Below are positions 1 to 5,764 of a stretch of DNA of 10,513 bases, piece after piece. The notes beneath the pieces were generated by a model. That model worked only from the letters and a program-made list of their open reading frames with translations, had not been told where the DNA came from and ran no database searches. A program made the translations under genes and the position numbers. Location of the stretch: assembly GCA_902478875.1 (NCBI GenBank), contig CABSMZ010000052.1, forward strand, positions 1 through 10,513, given 5' to 3'. This DNA is from an uncultured Collinsella sp. Its GTDB lineage: Bacteria; Actinomycetota; Coriobacteriia; Coriobacteriales; Coriobacteriaceae. Position 1 is the stretch's first letter. Each line of letters begins with the position of its first letter.

Positions 1-38
1 CCAGGCCCGATTTTGCCTCTTGACAATGTCCTGCTCAT
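1..38 (-). CDS. possible start of a further operon gene (partial, 12 codons visible)
   Basis: An ATG at 38-36 opens a minus-strand frame that stays open to the edge of the window (MSRTLSRGKIGP...). It begins 27 bases after the stop of the FHA gene and in the same direction, as expected for a fourth operon member. No strong ribosome binding site is seen: an AGGGA lies about 13 bases upstream, which is rather far. Twelve codons are too few to identify a product, and the call rests mainly on position. Confidence 0.25.
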   Translation of the reverse strand, partial: MSRTLSRGKIGP

Positions 39-65
39 ATTAAAAGGAACGTCCCTATCTGCCGG

Positions 66-1004
66 CTAGAGGGCACCGAAGAGGATGGCGTAGGTAGTGG
101 ATTCGCCGAGCTTGAGCTCGTCGCCGGGATTGAGTTGGGCGGAACGGCCGGGCTCGACCTGAATGCAGACGCGCGTGGCCCCGTTTACCACCACGGTTCC
201 GTTGGTGGACGACAAGTCCTCGACGCGCCAGATATTTTGAGCATCGCACCAGATATGGGCATGGCGGGCCGAGACATCGTCGCCGACGTCGGTAATATCG
301 CCCTCACCAGTGGCCAGCGCGCCAATCTCAACACCCTGCTCACTCGGCTGAATCCAGCGCGGGGCGCTCACGACAAAACTGTTTTGTACGCGCAGCAAGC
401 CCAAGGGGTGCGCCGGGGCGGGTTCACGTTCGCCCGCGGTCATCGACATGCCAAGCGAACGCGGCGTGGATGTGCCTCCTCCACAGGTCGCGTGCGCGTA
501 GTCGATGGCATAGTTCACCGAGGACCGCACATCCGCCGAACAACCGACGGCGACAAACAGCACCAGCACGGCCTCGGCGCGCTCGGCGGGCATGAGTTCC
601 GCCGCCTGGGACAGGCGATCGAGCGCGTTGCGATAGAGATTCGTGTCCTGGTGGCACTCTTCGAGCGCGCGTACCATCGGTTCACCTGCAGGACCGCACA
701 CCATATTGATCACAGCCGTGGAGTCCATGGGATTGCGCTGGCGCAGGGCCAGTTGCGACATAATACGCGCAGCCGAGGTACCGTATTCGGCAAAGTAGCG
801 CTGCTGAAGCGTGCCGACCGGTGCGCGAACGATAAAGCGGGAAACCCAAGAGCGATCGGCGGCTCGGCTCTGCGGGCTGCGGCCGTCGGCGAGCGGACGG
901 GACGAAAGCACCAAGCCGCACAGCTCGATATGGCTCAGATGCGCCGCGCGCTTAAAGATGTCAAACATGGCCCCGCATGGGGTGAGCTCAACTTGAGATG
1001 CCAT
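66..1004 (-). CDS. FHA-domain protein, likely phosphopeptide-binding partner of the adjacent kinase
   Basis: This is a 312-residue protein with a C-terminal forkhead-associated (FHA) domain at about residues 220-311. Its hallmarks are VSARH at 244-248, LSSTNGT at 264-270 and VNG at 273-275. FHA domains bind phosphothreonine peptides, and next to a Ser/Thr kinase gene such proteins are usually readers or substrates of that kinase. Residues 1-200 match no family I can name; they carry no obvious signal peptide or long membrane helix and are probably cytoplasmic. The ATG at 1004 lies 3 bases beyond the kinase stop, and its ribosome binding site AAGGAGG (1019-1013) sits inside the last kinase codons, so the two genes are almost certainly co-transcribed. 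One oddity is that the usual GR of the FHA domain, whose Arg contacts phosphate, reads GA here (Ala229). The Ser245, His248 and Asn268 positions are intact. The domain assignment is firm; the partner role is inferred. Confidence 0.85.
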   Translation of the reverse strand: MASQVELTPCGAMFDIFKRAAHLSHIELCGLVLSSRPLADGRSPQSRAADRSWVSRFIVRAPVGTLQQRYFAEYGTSAARIMSQLALRQRNPMDSTAVINMVCGPAGEPMVRALEECHQDTNLYRNALDRLSQAAELMPAERAEAVLVLFVAVGCSADVRSSVNYAIDYAHATCGGGTSTPRSLGMSMTAGEREPAPAHPLGLLRVQNSFVVSAPRWIQPSEQGVEIGALATGEGDITDVGDDVSARHAHIWCDAQNIWRVEDLSSTNGTVVVNGATRVCIQVEPGRSAQLNPGDELKLGESTTYAILFGAL

Positions 1005-1007
1005 GAC

Positions 1008-2852
1008 CTAGGCCTCCTTGGTCGTAGAAATAGAATCGGACGATACTTCGACAGGTCCGCCAAAAGTACGGGCAGCTGCGGCTCCACCGGCAAGCGGAGT
1101 CGCCATCTGGGCTTTTGTGCGTCGCGGTGCCGAAACGGGAAGTTCAAAGGCAAAGCCCATCGCAAGCAAAAACCACGTAAGCGTATAGGTTGCAACCAGA
1201 GCGGCAACAAGGCCGCCCATCACGGCGCGTTGGGAAAATACGCTACATGCAGCCACAACCAGTACTGGAACCTCGCAGGCAGAAAGCGCAAGCACACCCT
1301 GCAGGAAGCCCGAGCGCCGATCGCGCGCAAGTGCCCCCGCGGCAACGCCGGCTATGCCTGGCAGCGCCAACGCCAGTGCGGCAATAATACCCGGTAGCGA
1401 CCCAGACCACACGAGCGATCCCAAAGTCACCGTCACGCGAGCGCCCGACGCCAGCAGCGCGGCCGAAACCACGACCACAGCCCAAACCACGCCACAGACG
1501 ACCGTCGCGCCGACCATCAGCGCGCGACGAACCGCGCGGCCAGACGCATCCATGGGGCACGGCGTGAGCGGCTCGCCGCGGAGCGAACGACCGACATTTT
1601 GCGCATAGTGGTCACAAAACGCCGAGAGCGCCGCCTCGACCGCCGCCGGCTCGGGACGATCTTTTTGATGGCTGGACAGACAGGCCATCACCACGTCGAA
1701 CAGCTGGGCATCGACAAACGCCAGCGCATCGCGTAGCTCTTCGGAATCCGGCTCAAGCCCTAGCTGCTGGGCCTGCTCGGCCGCGGCGAGCGCCACATCG
1801 GGCTCACGACGAAGCAGCTGAGTCAAATCACAACCGGGCGCATGGGCACCAATGGGATAGTCGGGCCGCGTGTCCATCTTGAGACGGTAGGGGCTCGCGA
1901 TGTCGCGCGTCTTTTTGCGCGAACCCGAGGCGCCCGAAGTGCTCGGCGCGGCTTCGTATGGCGCGACGCCGGCAATGAGCTCGTAAACCGTGCTTGCCGC
2001 GGCATAGACGTCGATCGCCGGCGACATACGTAAAGCGCGCAGGTCGGGAATATCGTCGGTGAGCATCTCGGGCGGGGCATAGGCAACCGTCGCGCGACGC
2101 AGCGTGGCATAGCGCTCGGTAAAGGATGCCTTGCCGCCGGTACCGGCCACGGCCGACGCAGGCTCAAGCGCCAGCGACGAGCCAAAGTCGATCAGGCACA
2201 GGTCAAAGGTGCCCTCGGCAAGCTGCCGGTCAAGCGGTAGACGCGCCGTGCGCACCATAATATTAGCGGGCGAGATATCGCGATGGACAAAGCCCTCGCC
2301 CACCAGGCTCATACGGCAGAGCAGATCGAACAGGTCGCGACCCAGACGCGCCGCCACAAGCGGCGACAGGCGTCCGGCATCGTCCACGGCAAGTCGCGAA
2401 CGCAAGCGGGCAAGCGTCTCGCCCTCGACCCATTCCATGACAATTGCAGGCACACCGTCGACCTCGCCCCAGCCATAGAGGCGGGGAAAGCCCTTAAGGC
2501 CCGAAAGGGCGCGATGGCATTCGTATTCCTCGCGAAACGCCGCCTTGAACTTGGCGACCAGCGCCTCGTGAGCGGCATCGTCGTCAAACTCATCGCGCGT
2601 CGGCAAGATGAGCTGTTTGAGTGCCACGGCCTCGCCTTGGGCGTTGACGGCACGCGTCACGCGGCCGATACCGCCACGGCGCATGGTGGCATCGTCGGCA
2701 AACAGCATCGTAAAACGACGCAGATAGGCAGGCAGTTCGTCCTGGCCGAGCGCAATGGCCGGCTCAAACCCGTCGACACGCGCCAGGCGCAGACCGACCA
2801 TGGGATCGCGACCGAGCGATTGTGGTGTGGTGGATGCAAGATCGGTCATCAT
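1008..2852 (-). CDS. Ser/Thr protein kinase with C-terminal four-helix membrane domain
   Basis: This is a 614-residue protein kinase of the Hanks type. Visible elements are a glycine-rich loop RRGGIGRV at 58-65, VALK with the ATP-binding Lys79, a helix-C glutamate near 108-109, the catalytic loop HRDISPAN at 190-197 (Asp192, Asn197), DFG at 222-224, PPE at 260-262, the helix-F Asp281 and the late Arg399. After the kinase domain come four hydrophobic segments at about 444-468, 484-508, 520-540 and 545-567, then a polar tail. The catalytic domain should therefore be cytoplasmic and membrane-tethered, without an extracellular PASTA-type sensor. Two oddities are Ser194 where Ser/Thr kinases normally have Lys, and roughly 60 extra residues between the helix-F region and the end of the lobe (about 300-380). 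ATG (2852) overlaps the TGA of the upstream gene in ATGA. A second ATG follows immediately. No good ribosome binding site is seen, which suggests translational coupling. The substrate is unknown; the FHA protein and the Ser-rich membrane protein are candidates. Confidence 0.88.
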   Translation of the reverse strand: MMTDLASTTPQSLGRDPMVGLRLARVDGFEPAIALGQDELPAYLRRFTMLFADDATMRRGGIGRVTRAVNAQGEAVALKQLILPTRDEFDDDAAHEALVAKFKAAFREEYECHRALSGLKGFPRLYGWGEVDGVPAIVMEWVEGETLARLRSRLAVDDAGRLSPLVAARLGRDLFDLLCRMSLVGEGFVHRDISPANIMVRTARLPLDRQLAEGTFDLCLIDFGSSLALEPASAVAGTGGKASFTERYATLRRATVAYAPPEMLTDDIPDLRALRMSPAIDVYAAASTVYELIAGVAPYEAAPSTSGASGSRKKTRDIASPYRLKMDTRPDYPIGAHAPGCDLTQLLRREPDVALAAAEQAQQLGLEPDSEELRDALAFVDAQLFDVVMACLSSHQKDRPEPAAVEAALSAFCDHYAQNVGRSLRGEPLTPCPMDASGRAVRRALMVGATVVCGVVWAVVVVSAALLASGARVTVTLGSLVWSGSLPGIIAALALALPGIAGVAAGALARDRRSGFLQGVLALSACEVPVLVVAACSVFSQRAVMGGLVAALVATYTLTWFLLAMGFAFELPVSAPRRTKAQMATPLAGGAAAARTFGGPVEVSSDSISTTKEA

Positions 2853-3754
2853 AGGGCAAGCGCCGCCACGTTATTGTTGAAGTTACCGAGCGCGACGTCA
2901 TCATCGCCGTAATGGCCGACCCATTGACATAGGTTGGTGTAACAGCCCCACAGATTGGCATACTGCTGATACCACTTAGATTCGGTCGAGAACCTTTGTC
3001 GACCGAACTCAGCACGGATGGCAAACATGTCATTCGCCAGGCTGTCGCACGGTCTGGGATCTCCCGTAGAGTTATAGGTCGAGACCACGTCATTGGCACG
3101 AGAAACATAGCCGTCGAGCATGTTGTACTTGGTCACAAGCCAACTGTGAATGCTCTCTTCTTCAGCAGCGGAAAGGCCACCGGAGTTTGTATCGTTGTCA
3201 GTGTTGCCGCCCGTCGAGCCGCCGTTTCCAGACCCTCCGGTAGAGGAACCCGACCCAGAGCCGCCGCCCGAACTCGATGAATCCGAGCCGGAGCCAGAAG
3301 TATCCGAGCTACCGGGCTTTCCGGACTGCTGGGCGTCCTGCTCCTTCTGCTGCTCGACCTTATTCACCGTTGCCGCCACGCTATTGTTGGACAACCGATC
3401 GATGATCTTGGTGTTGGTGAGCACGATGGTTTTGCCATTGGCAAGCGTGACTTCGTTGTCCGGGGCCTCGGCGCCGTCCGCATCGTCAGTGCCAAACACA
3501 ATATGCGCGACCACACTTGCCCAAGCATATCCAGTCGTGGTACCCAGATCACTTTTGACCTCATGCCCCACGCGCGGTTCGCGTGCGGCATGCGCCTGCA
3601 TCATGGACGGCACGGTCATGCCATAGGCAGAAACGCCAGCTATGACCAGCACCAGCGAGCAGGACAGCAGTGCGTACGCCCGCGGCGCCAAGCCCAGTCG
3701 GCGTCGCATGCGCACCGCGGCGCCGCGCTTTGTCTGAGTGCCACCGGGCCGCAT
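2849..3754 (-). CDS. single-pass membrane protein with Ser/Gly-rich linker, first gene of the kinase operon
   Basis: I do not recognise this 301-residue protein. It has a basic N-terminus (MRRRLGLAPR at 16-25), a hydrophobic segment at about 26-49 (signal anchor or uncleaved signal), a region at 50-143, a low-complexity Ser/Gly/Asp/Asn linker at about 144-193, and a C-terminal region at 194-301 rich in aromatic residues with Cys236, Cys271 and Cys276. The bulk is probably outside the membrane. An in-frame ATG exists further upstream at 3847, but I choose the ATG at 3754. It has GGAGGA (3766-3761) six bases before it, and the upstream extension lacks such a site. The gene ends in ATGA, shared with the kinase start. 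Its place ahead of the kinase suggests an anchor, sensor or substrate for the kinase, which is inference. The Ser-rich linker looks phosphorylatable but would be extracytoplasmic by this topology, which argues against it as a kinase target. Confidence 0.75.
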   Translation of the reverse strand: MRPGGTQTKRGAAVRMRRRLGLAPRAYALLSCSLVLVIAGVSAYGMTVPSMMQAHAAREPRVGHEVKSDLGTTTGYAWASVVAHIVFGTDDADGAEAPDNEVTLANGKTIVLTNTKIIDRLSNNSVAATVNKVEQQKEQDAQQSGKPGSSDTSGSGSDSSSSGGGSGSGSSTGGSGNGGSTGGNTDNDTNSGGLSAAEEESIHSWLVTKYNMLDGYVSRANDVVSTYNSTGDPRPCDSLANDMFAIRAEFGRQRFSTESKWYQQYANLWGCYTNLCQWVGHYGDDDVALGNFNNNVAALAL

Positions 3755-3760
3755 GCGTTC

Positions 3761-3766
3761 TCCTCC
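3761..3766 (-). promoter_or_regulatory. ribosome binding site that sets the start at 3754
   Basis: Minus-strand GGAGGA followed by six bases (GAACGC) and ATG at 3754. This near-ideal spacing decides against the upstream in-frame ATG at 3847. Confidence 0.8.
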
Positions 3767-3818
3767 AAGAAAAACACACCGCTCAGAAGCGGCGCATTCA
3801 TTCAAATCCATATTTGAG

Positions 3819-3847
3819 TGTATCAGCGAACCTAAAAGGTTGCGCAA
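3819..3847 (-). promoter_or_regulatory. candidate promoter of the membrane protein-kinase-FHA operon
   Basis: On the minus strand, TTGCGC (3847-3842) and GATACA (3824-3819) are separated by exactly 17 bases, giving a start near 3812 and a leader of about 58 bases. Both hexamers are imperfect. The -35 element overlaps the 10-bp palindrome GTTGCGCAAC (3839-3848). The predicted start falls on a second dyad, TCAAAT-4-ATTTGA (3802-3817). That arrangement would suit repressor control. Confidence 0.33.
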
Positions 3848-3863
3848 CGAATGGGCAAATTAA

Positions 3864-3883
3864 GGATGCGAGCGGAAGCATCC
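3864..3883 (-). terminator. weak hairpin, possible terminator for ybaB-recR
   Basis: GGATGC and GCATCC form a 6-bp stem around an 8-base loop, and on the minus strand the stem is followed by TTAATTTG. The short stem and broken T-run make this a weak intrinsic terminator at best. It lies about 120 bases after the recR stop. Confidence 0.25.
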
Positions 3884-3908
3884 ATGCGATAAGCGGATAC
3901 GAAGCATC

Positions 3909-3924
3909 TTTGTTGCACAACAAA
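3909..3924. repeat. dyad TTTGTTG-CA-CAACAAA
   Basis: Two perfect 7-bp arms are separated by two bases. The size and spacing resemble an operator half-site pair more than an RNA hairpin, because a two-base loop is too tight. It lies between recR and the kinase operon; the regulator is unknown. Confidence 0.5.
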
Positions 3925-3933
3925 CTCACTGTC

Positions 3934-3961
3934 GCACGGGGAAAATATGACATCCCCGTGC
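3934..3961. repeat. 9-bp stem hairpin downstream of recR
   Basis: GCACGGGGA (3934-3942) pairs perfectly with TCCCCGTGC (3953-3961) around a 10-base AT-rich loop. It starts 39 bases after the recR stop. No T-run follows on the minus strand, so it is not a textbook intrinsic terminator, but it could stabilise or help end the ybaB-recR transcript. Confidence 0.5.
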
Positions 3962-3999
3962 ATCGCGAGGAAAACATACGGCAGGAGCAGGCTCGCCAC

Positions 4000-4596
4000 C
4001 TAAATCGCGCGACGGGCCTCGATGGCGCGCCCAAGCGTAAGCTCGTCGGCATACTCCAAGTCGCCGCCCACGGGAAGGCCGCTTGCCAGACGCGACACCT
4101 CGACGCCCAACGGCTTGATGGTACGGGCCAGATAGCTCGCCGTGGTCTCGCCCTCGATGTTGGGGTTGGTGGCGATGATGACCTCATGGATATCCTCGTG
4201 ACCCAGACGCGCCAGCAGCTCGCGGATGTGCAACTGCTCGGGACCGATCTTGTCCATGGGGCTGATCACGCCGCCCAATACGTGGTAGAGGCCGTGGTAG
4301 CTGCCCGTGCGCTCGATCGCTTGGACATCGCGCGGCTCGCCCACCACGCAAATGCGGGTGGTATCGCGCATCGGGTCCTGGCAGATGGAGCACTCGTCGG
4401 CCGTGGCGTAGTTAAAGCAACGGCTGCAAAAGTGGACCTCCTGCTTGACCTCCAGGATGGCCTCGGCCAGGCGGCGGGCCTCCTCGGCATCGGCCTCGAG
4501 CAGGTAATAGGCGATGCGCTGGGCCGACTTGGGACCAATGCCCGGCAGACGACCCAGCTCATCGAGCAGTTTTTGCAGACTGTGGTTGGCACTCAT
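4000..4596 (-). CDS. recR: recombination mediator protein RecR
   Basis: This 198-residue RecR has the family's usual length. RecR acts with RecF and RecO to load RecA on gapped DNA in the cytoplasm. The sequence shows a helix-hairpin-helix (LPGIGPKSAQR, 17-27), a four-cysteine zinc finger (Cys57, Cys60, Cys69, Cys72) and a TOPRIM domain at about 80-175, with VVGEPRD at 84-90 and ATNPNIEGE at 142-150. The family-typical end ASGLPVGGDLEYADELTLGR falls at 171-190. No element is missing. The ATG at 4596 follows the ybaB stop by 13 bases. The sequence before it (AAGACACGCATATAT) has only a poor ribosome binding site, so translation probably depends on read-through from ybaB. Recognition is firm. 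Confidence 0.97.
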   Translation of the reverse strand: MSANHSLQKLLDELGRLPGIGPKSAQRIAYYLLEADAEEARRLAEAILEVKQEVHFCSRCFNYATADECSICQDPMRDTTRICVVGEPRDVQAIERTGSYHGLYHVLGGVISPMDKIGPEQLHIRELLARLGHEDIHEVIIATNPNIEGETTASYLARTIKPLGVEVSRLASGLPVGGDLEYADELTLGRAIEARRAI

Positions 4597-4609
4597 ATAT
4601 ATGCGTGTC

Positions 4610-4930
4610 TTAGAACGGCATGCCCGGGATGTTGAGGCCGCCGGTGATGGCGCCCATCTGCTTGTTGGCGAGCTCGTTGACGCCGCGGACGGCCTCGTTG
4701 ACGGCAGCCATGATCATATCCTGCAGCATATCGACGTCCTCGGGATCGAGCGCATCGGGATCGATGGTGAGGTTGACGAGCTCCATCTCGCCGTTAACGG
4801 TCACCTTGACCATGCCGCCGCCGGCAGAGGCGTCGACGGTCTGGGACTTGAGGTTCTCCTGCGCGGCGGCAAGCTGCTCCTGCATCTTGCGAGCCTGCTT
4901 CATCATCTGCTGCATGTTCATACCGGCCAT
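4610..4930 (-). CDS. ybaB: YbaB/EbfC family nucleoid-associated protein
   Basis: This 106-residue protein has the family's usual size. It begins with a methionine-rich helix (MNMQQMMKQARKMQEQL, 4-20), followed by the conserved beta region around VKVTVNGEMELVNLTIDP (41-58) and the C-terminal helix ending GGLNIPGMPF. YbaB proteins form dimers that bind DNA and are typically encoded between dnaX and recR. Here recR follows after 13 bases, but dnaX is about 830 bases upstream with an opposing gene between them. The start at 4930 is supported by AAAGGAG (4942-4936) five bases before the ATG. A 14-bp palindrome directly precedes this site and may affect translation. The family call is firm; its DNA-binding role is taken from the family. 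Confidence 0.95.
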   Translation of the reverse strand: MAGMNMQQMMKQARKMQEQLAAAQENLKSQTVDASAGGGMVKVTVNGEMELVNLTIDPDALDPEDVDMLQDMIMAAVNEAVRGVNELANKQMGAITGGLNIPGMPF

Positions 4931-4943
4931 GATGGCTCCTTTA

Positions 4944-4957
4944 CGTGCGGCCGCACG
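4944..4957. repeat. 14-bp perfect palindrome in the ybaB leader
   Basis: CGTGCGGCCGCACG is its own reverse complement and sits two bases upstream (minus strand) of the ybaB ribosome binding site. A second small stem, GCTGC-AAGG-GCAGC, lies just further upstream. As RNA, the leader could fold next to the ribosome binding site; as DNA, it could be a protein site. Confidence 0.5.
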
Positions 4958-5005
4958 CCGAGCTGCAAGGGCAGCCGGAGCACGGCGGGACTTTCAAACT
5001 CAAAA

Positions 5006-5014
5006 ATCGTACCA
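5006..5014 (-). promoter_or_regulatory. ybaB: candidate extended -10 promoter for ybaB-recR
   Basis: Minus-strand TGGTACGAT fits the extended -10 pattern TGnTAnnnT and lies 76 bases before the ybaB ATG. No convincing -35 is seen in the GC-rich stretch upstream, which is tolerable for extended -10 promoters. Confidence 0.4.
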
Positions 5015-5092
5015 CGGCGCGCGGCGAGAGAGCGGGGCGGACGTGTTACCTCAGTCGATATACATGTCCTCCAATACAAACCGCACTCAAAG

Positions 5093-5127
5093 ATTATGCA
5101 AGGTCGAATTATGCAAGGTTGCATAAT
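5093..5127. repeat. three copies of ATTATGCAA, two direct and one inverted
   Basis: ATTATGCAAGGT occurs at 5093-5104 and again at 5108-5119, followed by the inverted copy TTGCATAAT at 5119-5127. The second and third copies form ATTATGCAA-GG-TTGCATAAT (5108-5127), a 20-bp dyad with perfect 9-bp arms. The first two copies are 15 bp apart, start to start. This looks like a transcription factor operator with an accessory half-site, placed between the divergent promoters of ybaB and the gene at 5270. The regulator is unknown. Confidence 0.65.
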
Positions 5128-5157
5128 ATCGCACACTCAATCTAGTAGAGCCGAATC

Positions 5158-5220
5158 CGGCATTTCATGTGCGCCACTAAATAGCTAAATGCCGAACCGC
5201 TGCTCGAGGCGGCGCACATG
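5158..5220. repeat. two interleaved inverted repeats (8 bp and 10 bp)
   Basis: CGGCATTT (5158-5165) is complementary to AAATGCCG (5187-5194). The directly adjoining CATGTGCGCC (5166-5175) is complementary to GGCGCACATG (5211-5220). The order is A, B, A', B', a pseudoknot-like topology rather than nested hairpins. B' covers the expected -35 position of the promoter whose -10 is at 5230. Confidence 0.55.
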
Positions 5221-5229
5221 GCGGCAGGG

Positions 5230-5235
5230 TATAAT
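5230..5235 (+). promoter_or_regulatory. -10 box for the small membrane gene
   Basis: A perfect TATAAT lies 35 bases before the ATG at 5270 and predicts a start near 5242 with a short leader. No recognisable -35 is present at 16-18 bp spacing. The region there is occupied by an inverted-repeat arm (5211-5220), so an activator or repressor may act at this promoter. Confidence 0.45.
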
Positions 5236-5258
5236 TTGATTGCCATAGATAGTAATTT

Positions 5259-5264
5259 GGAGGT
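5259..5264 (+). promoter_or_regulatory. ribosome binding site for the gene at 5270
   Basis: GGAGGT, five bases before the ATG at 5270. It is strong and well spaced, and supports the gene as real. Confidence 0.75.
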
Positions 5265-5269
5265 GCCCC

Positions 5270-5743
5270 ATGAATGCCCCCAACGCGCTCCAAAACATCC
5301 GCTCAAAACACCCCGTTGCATATGTGGTTCTCTATCTCTTTGTCGGCTGGGCATTGCTGGTTGTCATCACCCATGCCATAGCTTTTGGAGCAGAACTGCT
5401 GATAGCCAGCTCGGACCAGCCCGTCGTCAAATGGGAGACGACCGATGAGTGCACCGACGGAACCCGAACCGTCTACTACAACAGCCCGTCCCTCTATCAA
5501 GAGTTCAAGGTCAAGATAAAGGACTTCAAGATTGTCGATGCCGAGCTAGGCGTTTATTTGGCAATCGGAGCAACCATTAACGCCGAGCAAGTCGAGTACA
5601 CGGACAGCCATGCGACGTATCGTATCGACCTCAGCATCCTAGGCCGACCGTCACGCACCTGTCTGCTCAAATGCGACATACGCGGCACCACACTACACAT
5701 GTCCGAAATACAGATGCGCCCGGACAAGGGGTCCTCTTCTTGA
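5270..5743 (+). CDS. small single-pass membrane protein of unknown function
   Basis: I do not recognise this 157-residue protein. It has a hydrophilic N-terminus (1-13), one long hydrophobic segment at about 15-46 (AYVVLYLFVGWALLVV and onward) and a polar domain at 47-157 that probably lies outside the membrane. This domain has alternating strand-like stretches (EFKVKIKDFKIVDAELGVYLAIGATI, split between 78-90 and 91-103) and three cysteines, Cys61, Cys131 and Cys135. It has its own -10 box and a strong ribosome binding site. It is transcribed against dnaX, ending 21 bases from the dnaX stop with no clear terminator between them. Its base composition is visibly lower in GC than dnaX, ybaB and recR. 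It sits exactly where dnaX and ybaB would normally adjoin. Recent acquisition or a lineage-specific gene is plausible but unproven. Confidence 0.7.
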   Translation: MNAPNALQNIRSKHPVAYVVLYLFVGWALLVVITHAIAFGAELLIASSDQPVVKWETTDECTDGTRTVYYNSPSLYQEFKVKIKDFKIVDAELGVYLAIGATINAEQVEYTDSHATYRIDLSILGRPSRTCLLKCDIRGTTLHMSEIQMRPDKGSSS

Positions 5744-5764
5744 GCAGTATACCCGCCTGCGCAG

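Larger units (their letters stand above)
4931..5269. other. 339-bp intergenic region with divergent promoters and dense repeats
   Basis: I see no credible gene here. From left to right it holds the ybaB leader with its palindrome, a candidate ybaB promoter (5006-5014, minus), three copies of a 9-bp motif (5093-5127), two interleaved inverted repeats (5158-5220), and a perfect -10 box plus ribosome binding site for the plus-strand gene at 5270. No tRNA fold and no signal recognition particle RNA core were found. The right two-thirds is visibly AT-richer than the flanking housekeeping genes. Confidence 0.6.

Noticed and set aside
20..48. TTGACA at 20-25 as a plus-strand promoter
   Set aside because: No -10 box at 16-18 bp spacing and no plus-strand gene follows.
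135..1397. Long plus-strand open frame opposite the FHA and kinase genes
   Set aside because: It has low-complexity Arg/His/Gly-rich composition and no domain, and is explained by GC-rich codon bias of the real minus-strand genes.
3755..3847. Longer start of the membrane protein at 3847
   Set aside because: The ATG at 3754 has an ideal GGAGGA site; the 31-residue extension has no such site and would place the candidate promoter inside the gene.
3670..4635. Plus-strand open frame opposite recR
   Set aside because: It is antisense to the unmistakable recR, crosses the dyad-rich spacer and has no supporting ribosome binding site.
5093..5127. Short repeats as a CRISPR array
   Set aside because: Units are 9-12 bp with a 3-bp gap and one is inverted; there are no spacers and no cas genes.
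4931..5269. tRNA or signal recognition particle RNA near dnaX
   Set aside because: No cloverleaf with a T-loop consensus and no conserved GGAAGGAAGCAG-type core was found on either strand.
5744..5764. Bidirectional terminator between the small membrane gene and dnaX
   Set aside because: The 21-bp gap holds only a short CTGCGCAG palindrome and no T-run on either side.
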